Shown piece after piece: positions 1 through 8,864 of a stretch of 64,000 nt of DNA. Numbering within the stretch: the first letter of the stretch is position 1; each line of letters starts with the position of its first letter. Source of the stretch: Bifidobacterium catenulatum subsp. kashiwanohense JCM 15439 = DSM 21854 (GTDB taxonomy: Bacteria > Actinomycetota > Actinomycetes > Actinomycetales > Bifidobacteriaceae); assembly GCF_001042615.1 (NCBI RefSeq), contig NZ_AP012327.1, positions 2,273,235-2,337,234 of the forward strand, given 5' to 3'. The position numbers were made by a program, and so were the translations under genes. The notes under the pieces were generated by a model. That model made no database searches. It was given only the letters and a program-made list of their open reading frames with translations, and had not been told where the DNA came from.

Positions 1-63
1 GCAACCCCCATTGCTGCAACCCATGACATTCGAAAAAATCGCCTCTATCGGAAGATTCGAAAT

Positions 64-351
64 CTACTCTCCCTGATTCTCCTTGTTTTCCCCAGCGGCT
101 TCCGCGGCCTTTTCCGCATTTTCCGCCTTCCAGCGGGCAATGCAACGTTCCACGCGCTTGTAGCCGATGATCTTCGGATCAAGCCCTGCCTCGCGGAAGA
201 TCGCGGCAGGCGAGCCACCTTCGGCATACCTGCGCATGCAGTCGTCACGAAACTCCTTGGAGTAGCAAATACGATATTGGGTGACCGATTCCACGGCATC
301 CAGAGACCCGAGATACTTACGGGTCTTAGCGGTGAACGCAACTCTTGGCAC
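64..351 (-). CDS. small helix-turn-helix protein, transposase-OrfA-like
   Basis: This is a 95-residue protein starting at a GTG behind a good ribosome binding site (AGGAG, 7 nt upstream). The middle of the protein (FRDDCMRRYAEGGSPAAIF) looks like the first helices of a homeodomain-like HTH. It continues with GLDPKIIGYKRVERCIARW, a pattern seen in stand-alone HTH proteins related to IS3-type OrfA. No transposase catalytic gene, terminal repeat or target duplication is visible next to it, so mobility is not supported. It may be a DNA-binding protein or a remnant. An 11-G tract lies about 40 bp upstream. Function unknown. Confidence 0.6.
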   Translation of the reverse strand: MPRVAFTAKTRKYLGSLDAVESVTQYRICYSKEFRDDCMRRYAEGGSPAAIFREAGLDPKIIGYKRVERCIARWKAENAEKAAEAAGENKENQGE

Positions 352-391
352 TGTACGCTCCTAACCTTTCCTGTTCTCGCCGCATATCTTA

Positions 392-402
392 CCCCCCCCC
401 CC
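392..402. repeat. 11-base C/G homopolymer
   Basis: There are eleven consecutive C on the plus strand (G on the minus strand), upstream of the minus-strand HTH gene that starts at 351. A TAAGAT hexamer follows the tract on the minus strand, so the tract could lie in a promoter spacer. Confidence 0.8.
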
Positions 403-552
403 ATGATTTCTCATAGAAAAGAAGACCCATCTTTCACCGAAGCACCTTAATGAACGGAAGAATGACAGTTAGAACGCGGATACTCGACATTATTTCCCAC
501 AACGACGACATCGTCACAGAAAGCAATGCATTTGGCAAAACTATATAACAAA

Positions 553-587
553 ACAGGCGCATCTGTTGCAAGATGTGCCTGTTTTTA
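553..587. terminator. hairpin terminator 3' of hspR
   Basis: Arms ACAGGCGCATCT / AGATGTGCCTGT enclose a 6-nt loop. There are T-rich runs on both sides (TTTTTAAAT on plus, TTTTGTTATA on minus), so it can end transcription of the minus-strand dnaK operon. The rest of 403-613 holds no gene that I can see. Confidence 0.8.
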
Positions 588-613
588 AATATTTTCAGTA
601 TTTTTTCCGAAAA

Positions 614-1279
614 TCAGTCAATCCCCCAAAGCACGATTGACCTGGAAACGGGATCTGAAGCGGGTTTGTCCCTCCGAACACCCTCGTTTTCGCGCGCGGC
701 ACCTCCATTGGGCGTGTCGTACGCGTCGGCCGCGACACGCGCGGATTCCAAGGACTCACGCGACGGCAACTGCCGGGCATTGACTTGAATCTGCCTACGC
801 CACATGCGGGCACGGCGAGAACGTTCGATTTCCACAATGTCGCCGTCTGTATCGGCTGCGAACACGCTGGAACCGGCCGGCTTGCGCAAACGCTCGATCT
901 GGCGGCGCAGCTCGCGGTTCTCCTCCTCCAAGGAAAGAATCCGCGCGATGCCGGCCAGATTGATGCCCTCTTCCTGGCTCAGCTGCTGCGCTTTCGCAAG
1001 GCGGGCGATATCTCGCAGCGAGTAGCGGCGGGCACCGCCATCCGTGCGCTGCGGCACCACAAGCCCAAGCCGATCGTATTGGCGAAGGGTTTGGGGGTGT
1101 ACGTTGGCGAGTTCGCCGGCACGGCCGACCGTGAACATCGGCAGTTCGATATCGAAACCGACTTCGTCCGCCCCATCAAGATCGGCCCTGCCTGCCACAA
1201 TCGCCATCGCACACATGTCGTACAGCATTTTGGCCTGCCGCGCCGCGCGGGCTTGGGAGGTCCGAGATGCGCGCGCCAT
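614..1279 (-). CDS. hspR: heat-shock repressor HspR (MerR family)
   Basis: This 221-residue MerR-type regulator is the last gene of the dnaK-grpE-dnaJ-hspR operon. The start chosen is the ATG six bases past the dnaJ stop, preceded by AAGGAG that overlaps that stop; the longer reading frame would run back into dnaJ. The winged-helix HTH covers about residues 48-105 and includes HPQTLRQYDRLGL, typical of HspR. A short coiled coil (EEENRELRRQIERL, about 117-131) follows, then a basic tail. HspR is known to bind HAIR sites with DnaK as co-repressor; two HAIR sites precede dnaK here, so autoregulation is expected. Confidence 0.93.
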   Translation of the reverse strand: MARASRTSQARAARQAKMLYDMCAMAIVAGRADLDGADEVGFDIELPMFTVGRAGELANVHPQTLRQYDRLGLVVPQRTDGGARRYSLRDIARLAKAQQLSQEEGINLAGIARILSLEEENRELRRQIERLRKPAGSSVFAADTDGDIVEIERSRRARMWRRQIQVNARQLPSRESLESARVAADAYDTPNGGAARENEGVRRDKPASDPVSRSIVLWGID

Positions 1280-1284
1280 GACGA

Positions 1285-2322
1285 TCAGCGCTCCTTGGCA
1301 AGTTCGTCGGCGAAGTCGCCGCACTCCTTGTCGAATTCCTTCGCCGCATGCTTGACTTTCAGGCTTGGCTTGTCGGGGATGCGGATCTGCACGCGCCCGA
1401 CCAGATCGCCGTCACCCTGCCTGTTGGCCACACCTTTGCCGGAAATACGCACTTCCGTACCGCTAGATGAGCCCGCCGGCACTTTAAAGGTGACTTCGTT
1501 GCCGTCGACGTCTTTCGCGGTCACTTTCGCGCCCGCTACGGCCTGGCCGACGGTGATTGGCAAATCCATGATGATGTCACGCTTACGCAGGCTAAATTTA
1601 GGATCTTCGGCAACGCTGATCTGCAGGTACAGGTCACCGTTTTTGCCGCCGTTTCGACCCGGCTTGCCCTTGCCTGGAATGCGAATCTTCTGCCCGTCAT
1701 GCACGCCTGCTGGAACATGCGTTTTGAACTTCTTGCCATCGGCAGACAGCGAAACCGTTGCCCCCTTGACCGACTGGCGGAAGGTTAAGTTGATCTTGGA
1801 GTTGCGGTCCTCGCCGTCTTCCGGTTGCGCAGCCTGCTCGTAGCCGCCCCCGTAAGGGCTTCCAGCGCCAGCCCCGGCAGGTCCGCCAGCGCCGCCACCG
1901 AACATCGAGAAAATATCGTTGATATTCGGGTTGCCGCCGCCGCTCTGGAAGCGGATGCGCGAACCATTGCCGCCCGCGCCATACGCTCCAGCGCCAGCGC
2001 CACCGCCGAACATCGATCCGAAGATGTCGGAGAACGCCCCCGCATCGAATCCGCCCGCGCCGGAACCGCCGGCGAAGCGCGCGCCACCCATGCCGAACTG
2101 GCGGATGGCGTCGTACTTCTGACGGTTATCTTTGTTGCTGAGCACGTCGTACGCTTCGGAAATGTCTTTGAACTTCTCTTCGGCCTCCTTGGTCTTGTTC
2201 AGATCAGGATGGTATTTACGTGCCAGCTTGCGGTACGCCTTGGTGATCTCATCGTCCGTGGCGTCTTTGGAGACACCGAGGACCTTGTAGAAATCCTTGC
2301 TCAGCCATTCATTCTCAGCCAT
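1285..2322 (-). CDS. dnaJ: DnaJ-type J-domain co-chaperone lacking the zinc finger
   Basis: This 345-residue J protein stimulates the DnaK ATPase. The J domain is residues 7-75 with HPD at 38-40. A long Gly/Phe-rich linker (about 95-175) follows, then two C-terminal beta domains. The four CxxCxGxG repeats of classical DnaJ are absent, making it a type II (DnaJ1/CbpA-like) protein. It starts with ATG behind AAAGGAGG and sits 84 bp downstream of grpE. It is cotranscribed with hspR. Confidence in function is high; the choice of name between dnaJ and cbpA is open. Confidence 0.92.
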   Translation of the reverse strand: MAENEWLSKDFYKVLGVSKDATDDEITKAYRKLARKYHPDLNKTKEAEEKFKDISEAYDVLSNKDNRQKYDAIRQFGMGGARFAGGSGAGGFDAGAFSDIFGSMFGGGAGAGAYGAGGNGSRIRFQSGGGNPNINDIFSMFGGGAGGPAGAGAGSPYGGGYEQAAQPEDGEDRNSKINLTFRQSVKGATVSLSADGKKFKTHVPAGVHDGQKIRIPGKGKPGRNGGKNGDLYLQISVAEDPKFSLRKRDIIMDLPITVGQAVAGAKVTAKDVDGNEVTFKVPAGSSSGTEVRISGKGVANRQGDGDLVGRVQIRIPDKPSLKVKHAAKEFDKECGDFADELAKER

Positions 2323-2406
2323 GATGTGCCTCCTTTCACGAGGTCGCTGATGTCACTACGTGTTGTTTTGCGGTTGTTGGTGTCGAAATCGTGAATGTCA
2401 CTGCGT

Positions 2407-3087
2407 TCAGTTCTGCGGGGATGCCACGACCACACGAGCCGCGCGAATCACACGATCTCCAATGCGATAGCCGGCTTCCACCACGGTGTCGACGGTTTCC
2501 TTCTCGGCCTGCGAATCCGGCTTGTGCAGGATCGCGTCATGCTTGGTCGGGTCGAAATCCTCACCTTTTTCACCGAACTTCTCGACGCCGAACTTCTCGA
2601 ACGCCTTGTCGATTTTGGTGGAAACGGCCTTGAAGGACTCGTCCATTTCGCTGTGTTCGCGAATGCGATCGATGTCATCAAGTGCCGGCAGCAGCGCGGT
2701 CAACACATCGATAATGCCGTGCTGGCGGAAGCGTTCCTGTTCCTTCTGCGAACGATTGCGGAAGTTGATGAATTCTGCACGTTCGCGCTGGAGCGCTTCA
2801 AGATATTCCGCCGCTTCCTTCTTGGCCTGGCCAAGCGGAGTCAGCGTATCTCCACCATCTTGCGTTGCACTATCCGCAGCATCGCCGTTCTCTTGAGATT
2901 CGGAAGATGCTACATTCGCGGCCGTTGATGCAGTTTCAGAAGCTGCGGAATCAGCAGATGCAGCTGCTGCAGAATCGACATTATTCTGCGACTCCTGCGA
3001 TGCACCGGCTGCAGGGCCGGCCTGCCCGGACAGGTCGTCCATGTCGGGCAGGTCGTTCAGATATTCGTCCTTGTTGAAGTCGGACAT
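2407..3087 (-). CDS. grpE: nucleotide exchange factor GrpE
   Basis: This 226-residue GrpE releases ADP from DnaK. The first 90 or so residues are a low-complexity Ala/Ser/Asp/Glu-rich tail. The coiled coil (KKEAAEYLEALQRERAEFIN) and the C-terminal beta domain (DAILHKPDSQAEKETV, then VVEAGYRIGDRVIRAARVVV) follow. The ATG lies 2 bp past the dnaK stop, so translation is probably coupled to dnaK. Confidence 0.95.
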   Translation of the reverse strand: MSDFNKDEYLNDLPDMDDLSGQAGPAAGASQESQNNVDSAAAASADSAASETASTAANVASSESQENGDAADSATQDGGDTLTPLGQAKKEAAEYLEALQRERAEFINFRNRSQKEQERFRQHGIIDVLTALLPALDDIDRIREHSEMDESFKAVSTKIDKAFEKFGVEKFGEKGEDFDPTKHDAILHKPDSQAEKETVDTVVEAGYRIGDRVIRAARVVVASPQN

Positions 3088-3089
3088 GA

Positions 3090-4961
3090 TTACTTGTTGT
3101 CCTTGTCGTCATCGTCCACGACTTCGGCGTCAACCACGTCGTCGTCAGCGGGAGCGGAACCGGCAGCACCTGCGGCACCAGCGGCGCCCGCAGCGTCGGC
3201 GGCACCCTGCTGTGCGTAGAGGGCCTGGCCGATCTTCTGTGCGGAGGTCATCAGCTCGCTCTGGGCGGACTTGATCTTCTCAATGTCCTCACCCTTCAGG
3301 GCTTCCTTGAGCTCGTTGACCTTGTCGGTGACTTCCTTGGCCACATCGTCGGAGAGCTTGTCCTTATTGTCGTTGACGAGCTTCTCGGTCTGATAGGCGA
3401 AGGATTCAGCCTGGTTGCGGGTTTCGGCGTCTTCCTTGCGCTTCTTGTCTTCGGCTTCGTGAGCTTCGGCTTCCTTGACCATGCGGTCGATCTCGTCCTT
3501 GCCCAGACCGGAACCGCCGGTGATGGTCATGGACTGTTCCTTGCCAGTGCCCTTGTCCTTGGCAGACACGTGCACGATACCGTTAGCGTCGATATCGAAG
3601 GTGACTTCAATCTGCGGAACGCCACGCGGAGCCGGAGCGATGCCGGTCAGTTCGAAGGTGCCCAGCGGCTTGTTGTCGCGAGCGAACTCACGCTCACCCT
3701 GATAAACCTGAATAAGCACGGACGGCTGGTTGTCTTCAGCAGTGGAGAAGACTTCGGAACGCTTGGTCGGAATGGCGGTGTTACGGTCGATGAGCTTGGT
3801 CATGATGCCACCCTTGGTTTCGATGCCGAGGGACAGCGGGGTCACGTCGATGAGCAGCACGTCCTTGCGGTCGCCCTTGATGACGCCGGACTGCACGGCT
3901 GCGCCGACTGCCACGACTTCATCCGGGTTCACGGACTGGTTGGCTTCCTTACCGCCGGTAAGCTCCTTGACGAGCTCCTTGACGGCCGGCATACGGGTGG
4001 AACCGCCGACGAGTACCACGTGGTCGATGTCGGAAACACCGATGCCAGCGTCGTGCAGCACGTTGTTGAACGGGGTGCGGCAGCGGCCCAGCAGGTCGGA
4101 GGTCATGCTCTCGAAGTGGGCGCGGGTCAGGGTTTCGTCCAGGTGCACCGGAGTGCCGTCAGGGGTCATGGCCAGGTACTGCATGGAGATGGAGGTGCTC
4201 GAAGAGGAGCTCAGCTCCTTCTTGGCCTGTTCTGCAGCTTCCTTCAGGCGCTGCAGGGCGATCTTGTCCTTGCTCAGGTCGATGCCGTACTTATTCTTGA
4301 CTTCGCCGACGAGCCAGTCGATGATCTTCTGATCCCAATCGTCGCCGCCCAGATGGTTGTCGCCGTTGGTGGCCTGCACCTGAATGGTGGAGAAGCCGTC
4401 ATCATCCTTGCCGATCTCCAGCAGGGACACATCGAAGGTGCCGCCACCGAGGTCGAAGACCAGAATGGTTTCGTCTTCCTTGCCCTTTTCGAGGCCATAA
4501 GCCAGTGCGGCCGCGGTCGGCTCGTTGATGATACGCAGCACGTTCAGGCCTGCGATGGTGCCGGCGTCCTTGGTGGCCTGACGCTGAGCGTCGTTGAAGT
4601 ATGCCGGGCAGGTGATCACGGCGTCGGTGACCGGCTCGCCGAGGTAGGCTTCGGCATCGCGCTTCAGCTTCATCAGCACCTGTGCGGAAATCTCCTGCGG
4701 AGTCCACTTCTTGCCGTCGATTTCAACGGTCCAGTCGGTGCCCATGTGGCGCTTGACGGAGCTGATGGTGCGATCGACGTTAGTCACGGCCTGACGCTTG
4801 GCGACTTCGCCGACGAGGATTTCACCGGACTTGCTGAACGCCACGACGGACGGTGTGGTGCGAGCGCCTTCAGCGTTCACGATAACGGTGGGCTGGCCAC
4901 CTTCAAGAGTTGCGATGCAGGAATTGGTAGTACCCAGATCGATGCCAACTGCGCGTCCCAT
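3090..4961 (-). CDS. dnaK: chaperone DnaK (Hsp70)
   Basis: This is a full-length 623-residue Hsp70. The ATPase domain starts with [12 protein letters not shown] (residues 6-17) and contains [13 protein letters not shown] and the [13 protein letters not shown] segment. The linker [11 protein letters not shown] leads into the substrate-binding domain. The C-terminal tail is acidic ([14 protein letters not shown]). It starts with ATG behind AAAGGAG. It is the first gene of the HspR-controlled operon, with two HAIR operators 100-180 bp upstream. Confidence 0.98.
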   Translation of the reverse strand: MGRAVGIDLGTTNSCIATLEGGQPTVIVNAEGARTTPSVVAFSKSGEILVGEVAKRQAVTNVDRTISSVKRHMGTDWTVEIDGKKWTPQEISAQVLMKLKRDAEAYLGEPVTDAVITCPAYFNDAQRQATKDAGTIAGLNVLRIINEPTAAALAYGLEKGKEDETILVFDLGGGTFDVSLLEIGKDDDGFSTIQVQATNGDNHLGGDDWDQKIIDWLVGEVKNKYGIDLSKDKIALQRLKEAAEQAKKELSSSSSTSISMQYLAMTPDGTPVHLDETLTRAHFESMTSDLLGRCRTPFNNVLHDAGIGVSDIDHVVLVGGSTRMPAVKELVKELTGGKEANQSVNPDEVVAVGAAVQSGVIKGDRKDVLLIDVTPLSLGIETKGGIMTKLIDRNTAIPTKRSEVFSTAEDNQPSVLIQVYQGEREFARDNKPLGTFELTGIAPAPRGVPQIEVTFDIDANGIVHVSAKDKGTGKEQSMTITGGSGLGKDEIDRMVKEAEAHEAEDKKRKEDAETRNQAESFAYQTEKLVNDNKDKLSDDVAKEVTDKVNELKEALKGEDIEKIKSAQSELMTSAQKIGQALYAQQGAADAAGAAGAAGAAGSAPADDDVVDAEVVDDDDKDNK

Positions 4962-5057
4962 AACTTGTCTCCTTTGTAGATAGGTTCGCTATGCGTTTTC
5001 TGTTCTGTTCGTTCTTTCGCCCGAGTTTCGGTTTGCCGTCTCTCGGACTTTCCAAAA

Positions 5058-5078
5058 CTTGAGCCTACACCACTCAAC
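5058..5078 (-). promoter_or_regulatory. HAIR operator 1 of dnaK
   Basis: On the minus strand it reads GTTGAGT-N7-GCTCAAG, matching the HspR-associated inverted repeat CTTGAGT-N7-ACTCAAG. A possible promoter overlaps it: TTGCGA (5085-5090) and TAGGCT (5062-5067), 17 bp apart. Repressor binding would then cover the -10 element. Confidence 0.88.
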
Positions 5079-5116
5079 TTTGAATCGCAAGCGATTATTC
5101 CCAAATCTACAAAAAA

Positions 5117-5137
5117 GTTGAGCTCTCTTCGCTCAAC
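5117..5137 (-). promoter_or_regulatory. HAIR operator 2 of dnaK
   Basis: GTTGAGC-N7-GCTCAAC is a perfect inverted repeat centred 59 bp upstream of the first HAIR. It is a likely second HspR site. Confidence 0.85.
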
Positions 5138-5249
5138 TTTTTGCCAGACGTAATTTCCAGCGCAACCGAAAAACGCAGATAAGATCCGGAACACACTGTG
5201 ATGTGTGCGATCCGGCTCCAATCTGCGATCTTCAGATCACTTCAGACCT

Positions 5250-7310
5250 TCAGCGGCTGATCTTGGCGGTCTTGACGATCATCGCGATTGCGGCCAGCAT
5301 GGCGATCGCAAGCGCGGCAATGGTGATTGCGGTACCGGTGTTGCCGAGCACGCCGGATTTCGGATTGTTGTTCACCTTGCCGGAAGCGATCACGTCATTC
5401 TTACCGTCGCCCGGCTTCTCATCCGAGGAATCGCGGGCCGGAGCCTGGAAGTCGACGGTCACGGTCTTGCCAGACTGGCGGCCGGTGACGGTGAGCGTGT
5501 ACTCGTTGCCTTCAGTGACCTTGTCGAGCATGATGCCGGTGGTCTGAGCGGTCTTGACGCGCACGCCGGAGACCGGAGTGGAGCTGTCGGAAGCGACGAC
5601 CACGTTGCCGGACTTGTCCTTGAGCTCGTAGGAGAGCACCGCGTCGCCGTTGAATCCGGTGGATTCGGCCACATACTTGCCATCGGTGAACTTGACTTCG
5701 GTCTTGGCGTCGTTGGAGAGCGACTGCTGAGCATCGGAGGTGGAGGCAAGGCCGAGGGTGTTGGCGATGGTGTAGAAGTTGTCGGTCTGGTCGGTCAGGC
5801 CGATCACGCGCTGGGCGCCGGGGCCGGAAGCGGCGATGCGCAGTTGGGTGCCGGTGTGAGCCATGTCGCCACCGTTGTAGCCGCCGTCCTCGTCGCGGGA
5901 GTCAGCTTCGGCGGTGCCGTAGGAGACGACCATGTTGTTGCCGTCAGCGGTCTTGAGCACGGTGGAGAGCGCGTAAGCTGGCTGAGCGTTGAGGATCTGG
6001 GAGGTGTGGGCGTGGTCGGCGGTGACGATCACGAGGGTGTTGCTCAGGTCAACGTTCTTCATGGCGTAGGCGACGGCCTGATCGAAATCGTCGGTTTCAC
6101 CGATCTGGCCGCAAGCGTTGCCTGCGTGATCCTGCTTGTCGATGGAAGCGCCTTCAACCTGCAGGAAGTAGCCGTTCGTGTTGCCGGCTGGGTTGGCTTC
6201 GAGCAGATCGAGCGCCTTCTTGGTCATGTCAGCGAGCGAGGAGCCCTGGTTGCCGAGCCAGTCGGCGTTCGGGGTGCATACGGTCGGTTTGGCGTCTTTG
6301 TCCGGGTCCTTGGCGGTGGCCTTGGACGGGTTGAACTTGGTAGGCATGTTGCCGTCGCTCATCAGGGCGAGCACCGGCTGTCCTTCCTTGTATTCGAGCG
6401 CGTTCATGGCAGCCGGATCGTTCTCGACGGTCTGGTAGCCCATGGCCTGAGCCTGCTCCCACACGGTCTTGCCAGCATATTCGCCGCCCTGCACGGTCTG
6501 GCGGAAGTACTTGGAACCGCCGCCGATGGTCACGTCGGCGCGGGTGTCGAGCAGCTGCTCGGAGATGGAGCCGATGCCGCCATTTTCCTTGAGCTGGTTG
6601 GCGAGGCAGCGCTTGAGCGCGTCGTTGGTGCGGCCGTCGGTCTTGCCTTGTGGACCGTAGCAGCCACGCTCGGTGGAGTGCGATTCGAGCACGGCCGGGG
6701 TGGCGTCCTGGATTTCGGCGGTGGTCACATTGCCGGTAGCCTTGCCTGCCGCCTTGGCGAGTTCGAATAGGTTGAGCTGCGGATTGCCATAAACGTCTAC
6801 ATCGACCGCGTTGTTGTAAGTCTTAGTGCCGGTTGCCCATGCGGAGCCGGATGCGGAGGAATCGGTCACTTCGGTGAGCTTGCCCGGGTTCGGATTGGTG
6901 TTGAGGTTGCCCTTGTCATCTTTGCTGACCGCGCTGTCGCCGCTGTTGCCACCCAGCGAGAAGGTGGTGTACTGGCCGGTGCCGGCATTGGTGTCGCCGA
7001 GCTCTGCCGGCTGGCCGACTGCGTCGAGTCCTTCGAAGTGGCCGTTTGCACCCTTCAGGTAATCACGTGCGACGGTGATTTCGGAATCGCCCATGCCGTC
7101 ACCGATGAACAGGATGACGTTCTTGGCGTTGCCATTGCCGATGGCCGCAATGCGCTGTGCGCCGCCGTGCTGAGCCAGTTCCGCAACGGACTTGCCGTTC
7201 AGATTGTAAGTGGAAGTTTCGTTGGCGAGTGCCGGTGCGGCGAGTGCGCCGAGCGTCGCTACGGATGCGACCGCCGCGATTGCGCCCTTCAAAGCTTTAC
7301 GCTTGCTCAT
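5250..7310 (-). CDS. phoA: secreted, surface-anchored alkaline phosphatase (E. coli PhoA type)
   Basis: This 686-residue phosphomonoesterase is exported. A signal peptide covers residues 1-29 (cleavage near ALA-N). Catalytic landmarks match PhoA: IGDGMGD (metal-binding Asp71), TDSSAS with the nucleophile Ser151 after Asp150, VEGASIDKQDHAGN, TADHAHTS and AHTGTQLR. After the enzyme domain comes an Ig-like region of about 100 residues. The C-terminus is LGNTG, a hydrophobic segment, then KTAKISR. That layout resembles an LPxTG sortase signal with Pro replaced by Gly; a simple membrane anchor is the alternative. A monocistronic gene is likely. Confidence 0.92.
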   Translation of the reverse strand: MSKRKALKGAIAAVASVATLGALAAPALANETSTYNLNGKSVAELAQHGGAQRIAAIGNGNAKNVILFIGDGMGDSEITVARDYLKGANGHFEGLDAVGQPAELGDTNAGTGQYTTFSLGGNSGDSAVSKDDKGNLNTNPNPGKLTEVTDSSASGSAWATGTKTYNNAVDVDVYGNPQLNLFELAKAAGKATGNVTTAEIQDATPAVLESHSTERGCYGPQGKTDGRTNDALKRCLANQLKENGGIGSISEQLLDTRADVTIGGGSKYFRQTVQGGEYAGKTVWEQAQAMGYQTVENDPAAMNALEYKEGQPVLALMSDGNMPTKFNPSKATAKDPDKDAKPTVCTPNADWLGNQGSSLADMTKKALDLLEANPAGNTNGYFLQVEGASIDKQDHAGNACGQIGETDDFDQAVAYAMKNVDLSNTLVIVTADHAHTSQILNAQPAYALSTVLKTADGNNMVVSYGTAEADSRDEDGGYNGGDMAHTGTQLRIAASGPGAQRVIGLTDQTDNFYTIANTLGLASTSDAQQSLSNDAKTEVKFTDGKYVAESTGFNGDAVLSYELKDKSGNVVVASDSSTPVSGVRVKTAQTTGIMLDKVTEGNEYTLTVTGRQSGKTVTVDFQAPARDSSDEKPGDGKNDVIASGKVNNNPKSGVLGNTGTAITIAALAIAMLAAIAMIVKTAKISR

Positions 7311-7520
7311 GTTTCTTCTTTCTTCAGTCTGTGCTGTATTGCAATCTCCACGCTAGGTTTCGTAAACCAACTTCCGCGACGTTTTAGACGAACAAAACGT
7401 GAACTCTCGTCTTCACAAAGTGAATACTTATCTCAAATCCTCTTTCCGTCAACCATCATCCTCAATACCCCCTCAAGGCTGAATCATGACTCATGCTTTT
7501 GCTGTATGATGTGCAAACAG

Positions 7521-8459
7521 TCAGGCGGAGACTTGGCCGATGTGGGCGGAGCGGGTGGCTTTCACAGCCACAAACATGGACCGCACCAGCAGCACGCACA
7601 GGTAGCAGGCGAACAGAATCGAGCCGACGCGGGGCGAGACTGCGTCCGCTATCCACGTACCGAATGGCGCGGCAACGGCAGCCACCAAGCCAATAATCAG
7701 CGCGGCCTTTACATGCACCAGCCTTCGTTTCAGGTTTGCCACGCTTGTGGTAATCGAGTTCGGAAACATGGCCAGCAGCGACGTGCCACGCGCAATCAGA
7801 TCGGAAGCGTCAAACAGCATCGATAGTGCGGGCACGGCGAGCGCCCCACCTCCAATTCCCAGCAGTCCCGCCAATATGCCAATCACCACGCCCAGCAGCA
7901 CCAGGCAAACTCCGGTCAGCGCACTCATCGCAATATGCTGGTCTCGCGACGGCACGAAACTAATCTGATTGAACACCACAAACACGAGGAACACTACGAA
8001 AATCCATCGCAATACAAGTTCCGGCAAGCGCGAAAGCAGCCAACTGCCAATCTGCCCGCCTACAAACATGCCGCAAAACAGCAACAGCGCGGCGAGCCAG
8101 TCCACGTTGCCACGAGTCGCGTAAGAAATGACGCCGGAAATCGAGGTTGGTACGATCGCAAGCATTGACGTCGCTGCCGCATTACGTTGCGTCAGTCCGA
8201 GCCATACCAGCGCGGGCACAATCACCGTGCCGCCACCAATGCCGAACATGCCGGATAATAGCCCCACGGCCACGCCGACGATCATCAGCACTACAATGCC
8301 TCGCGCGGATTCGTCGAGTCCCACAGGATCTGCACCAAATAGCCGATTCGCTTTCTTGCTGAACCGCTCACTCATCTGCCCGCTATCTTCAGCGCGTTCA
8401 ACGCTTTCAGCATTCGAAATATTGGAAATATCCGATTTCTTCATCTCTCCCCATACCAT
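7521..8459 (-). CDS. TSUP family membrane permease (TauE/SafE)
   Basis: This 312-residue integral membrane protein belongs to the sulfite/organosulfur exporter family. It has about eight hydrophobic segments and two pseudo-repeats with the family signatures GIGGGTVIVPALVWLG and GIGGGALAVPALSM. The start chosen is the ATG of MVWGEMKK, preceded by GAAGGAAG; an upstream in-frame ATG would add 24 residues without hydrophobic or family character. The first 60 residues are hydrophilic. The substrate cannot be told from sequence. Confidence 0.85.
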   Translation of the reverse strand: MVWGEMKKSDISNISNAESVERAEDSGQMSERFSKKANRLFGADPVGLDESARGIVVLMIVGVAVGLLSGMFGIGGGTVIVPALVWLGLTQRNAAATSMLAIVPTSISGVISYATRGNVDWLAALLLFCGMFVGGQIGSWLLSRLPELVLRWIFVVFLVFVVFNQISFVPSRDQHIAMSALTGVCLVLLGVVIGILAGLLGIGGGALAVPALSMLFDASDLIARGTSLLAMFPNSITTSVANLKRRLVHVKAALIIGLVAAVAAPFGTWIADAVSPRVGSILFACYLCVLLVRSMFVAVKATRSAHIGQVSA

Positions 8460-8700
8460 CGTATTTCTTCCTTCTTGCGATAGTTGCGATAGTACATTCC
8501 CGCATATTTCAGCGCCGCAAACCCGGCACATTGCGAGAAAGCAAGAAGAGAAAAAGCCCCCTCACATGCCAAGATTTGCCCAACGTTACATGCACCCGTT
8601 TGCACGCGCACATTGCTTCGGATTCGGTATGCGATGCCCGCGCATGGGCAGCCTGCGCGAGTTCACCCTAATTTCCCCCACAGCCCATAACCGTACGGCC

Positions 8701-8864
8701 ATACTTTTCCAGCCATACCGGCAAAAGTCATATCATGGCACATACTTTTCCGACCATACTAGTAAAAGTCGTATCTCAGAGCACACTTTTAAAGGTATAC
8801 TAGTGAAAGTCGCATTAGAATACATACTTTTCCGGATACACTAGCAAAAGTTGAACATCATGAA
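8701..8864 (+). repeat. four 41-bp iterons with ACTTTT-N14-AAAAGT palindromes
   Basis: Units start at 8701, 8742, 8783 and 8824, exactly 41 bp apart. Each contains a 26-bp element with inverted ends ACTTTT/AAAAGT (third copy AAAAGT to GAAAGT), at 8703-8728, 8744-8769, 8785-8810 and 8826-8851. A TATACT/TACACT -10-like hexamer sits at the same phase in units 2-4. The last unit abuts the ATPase start codon at 8860. Apart from these, 8532-8700 shows no gene. Confidence 0.85.

Noticed and set aside
64..351. Intact insertion sequence
   Set aside because: No DDE transposase frame, terminal inverted repeats or target duplication nearby.
3459..4979. 506-codon open frame opposite dnaK
   Set aside because: It is the antisense shadow of dnaK, caused by high GC at third positions; composition is His/Val/Gly-rich without family signs.
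5205..6770. 521-codon open frame opposite the alkaline phosphatase
   Set aside because: Antisense shadow; the minus-strand frame has a full set of PhoA catalytic motifs.
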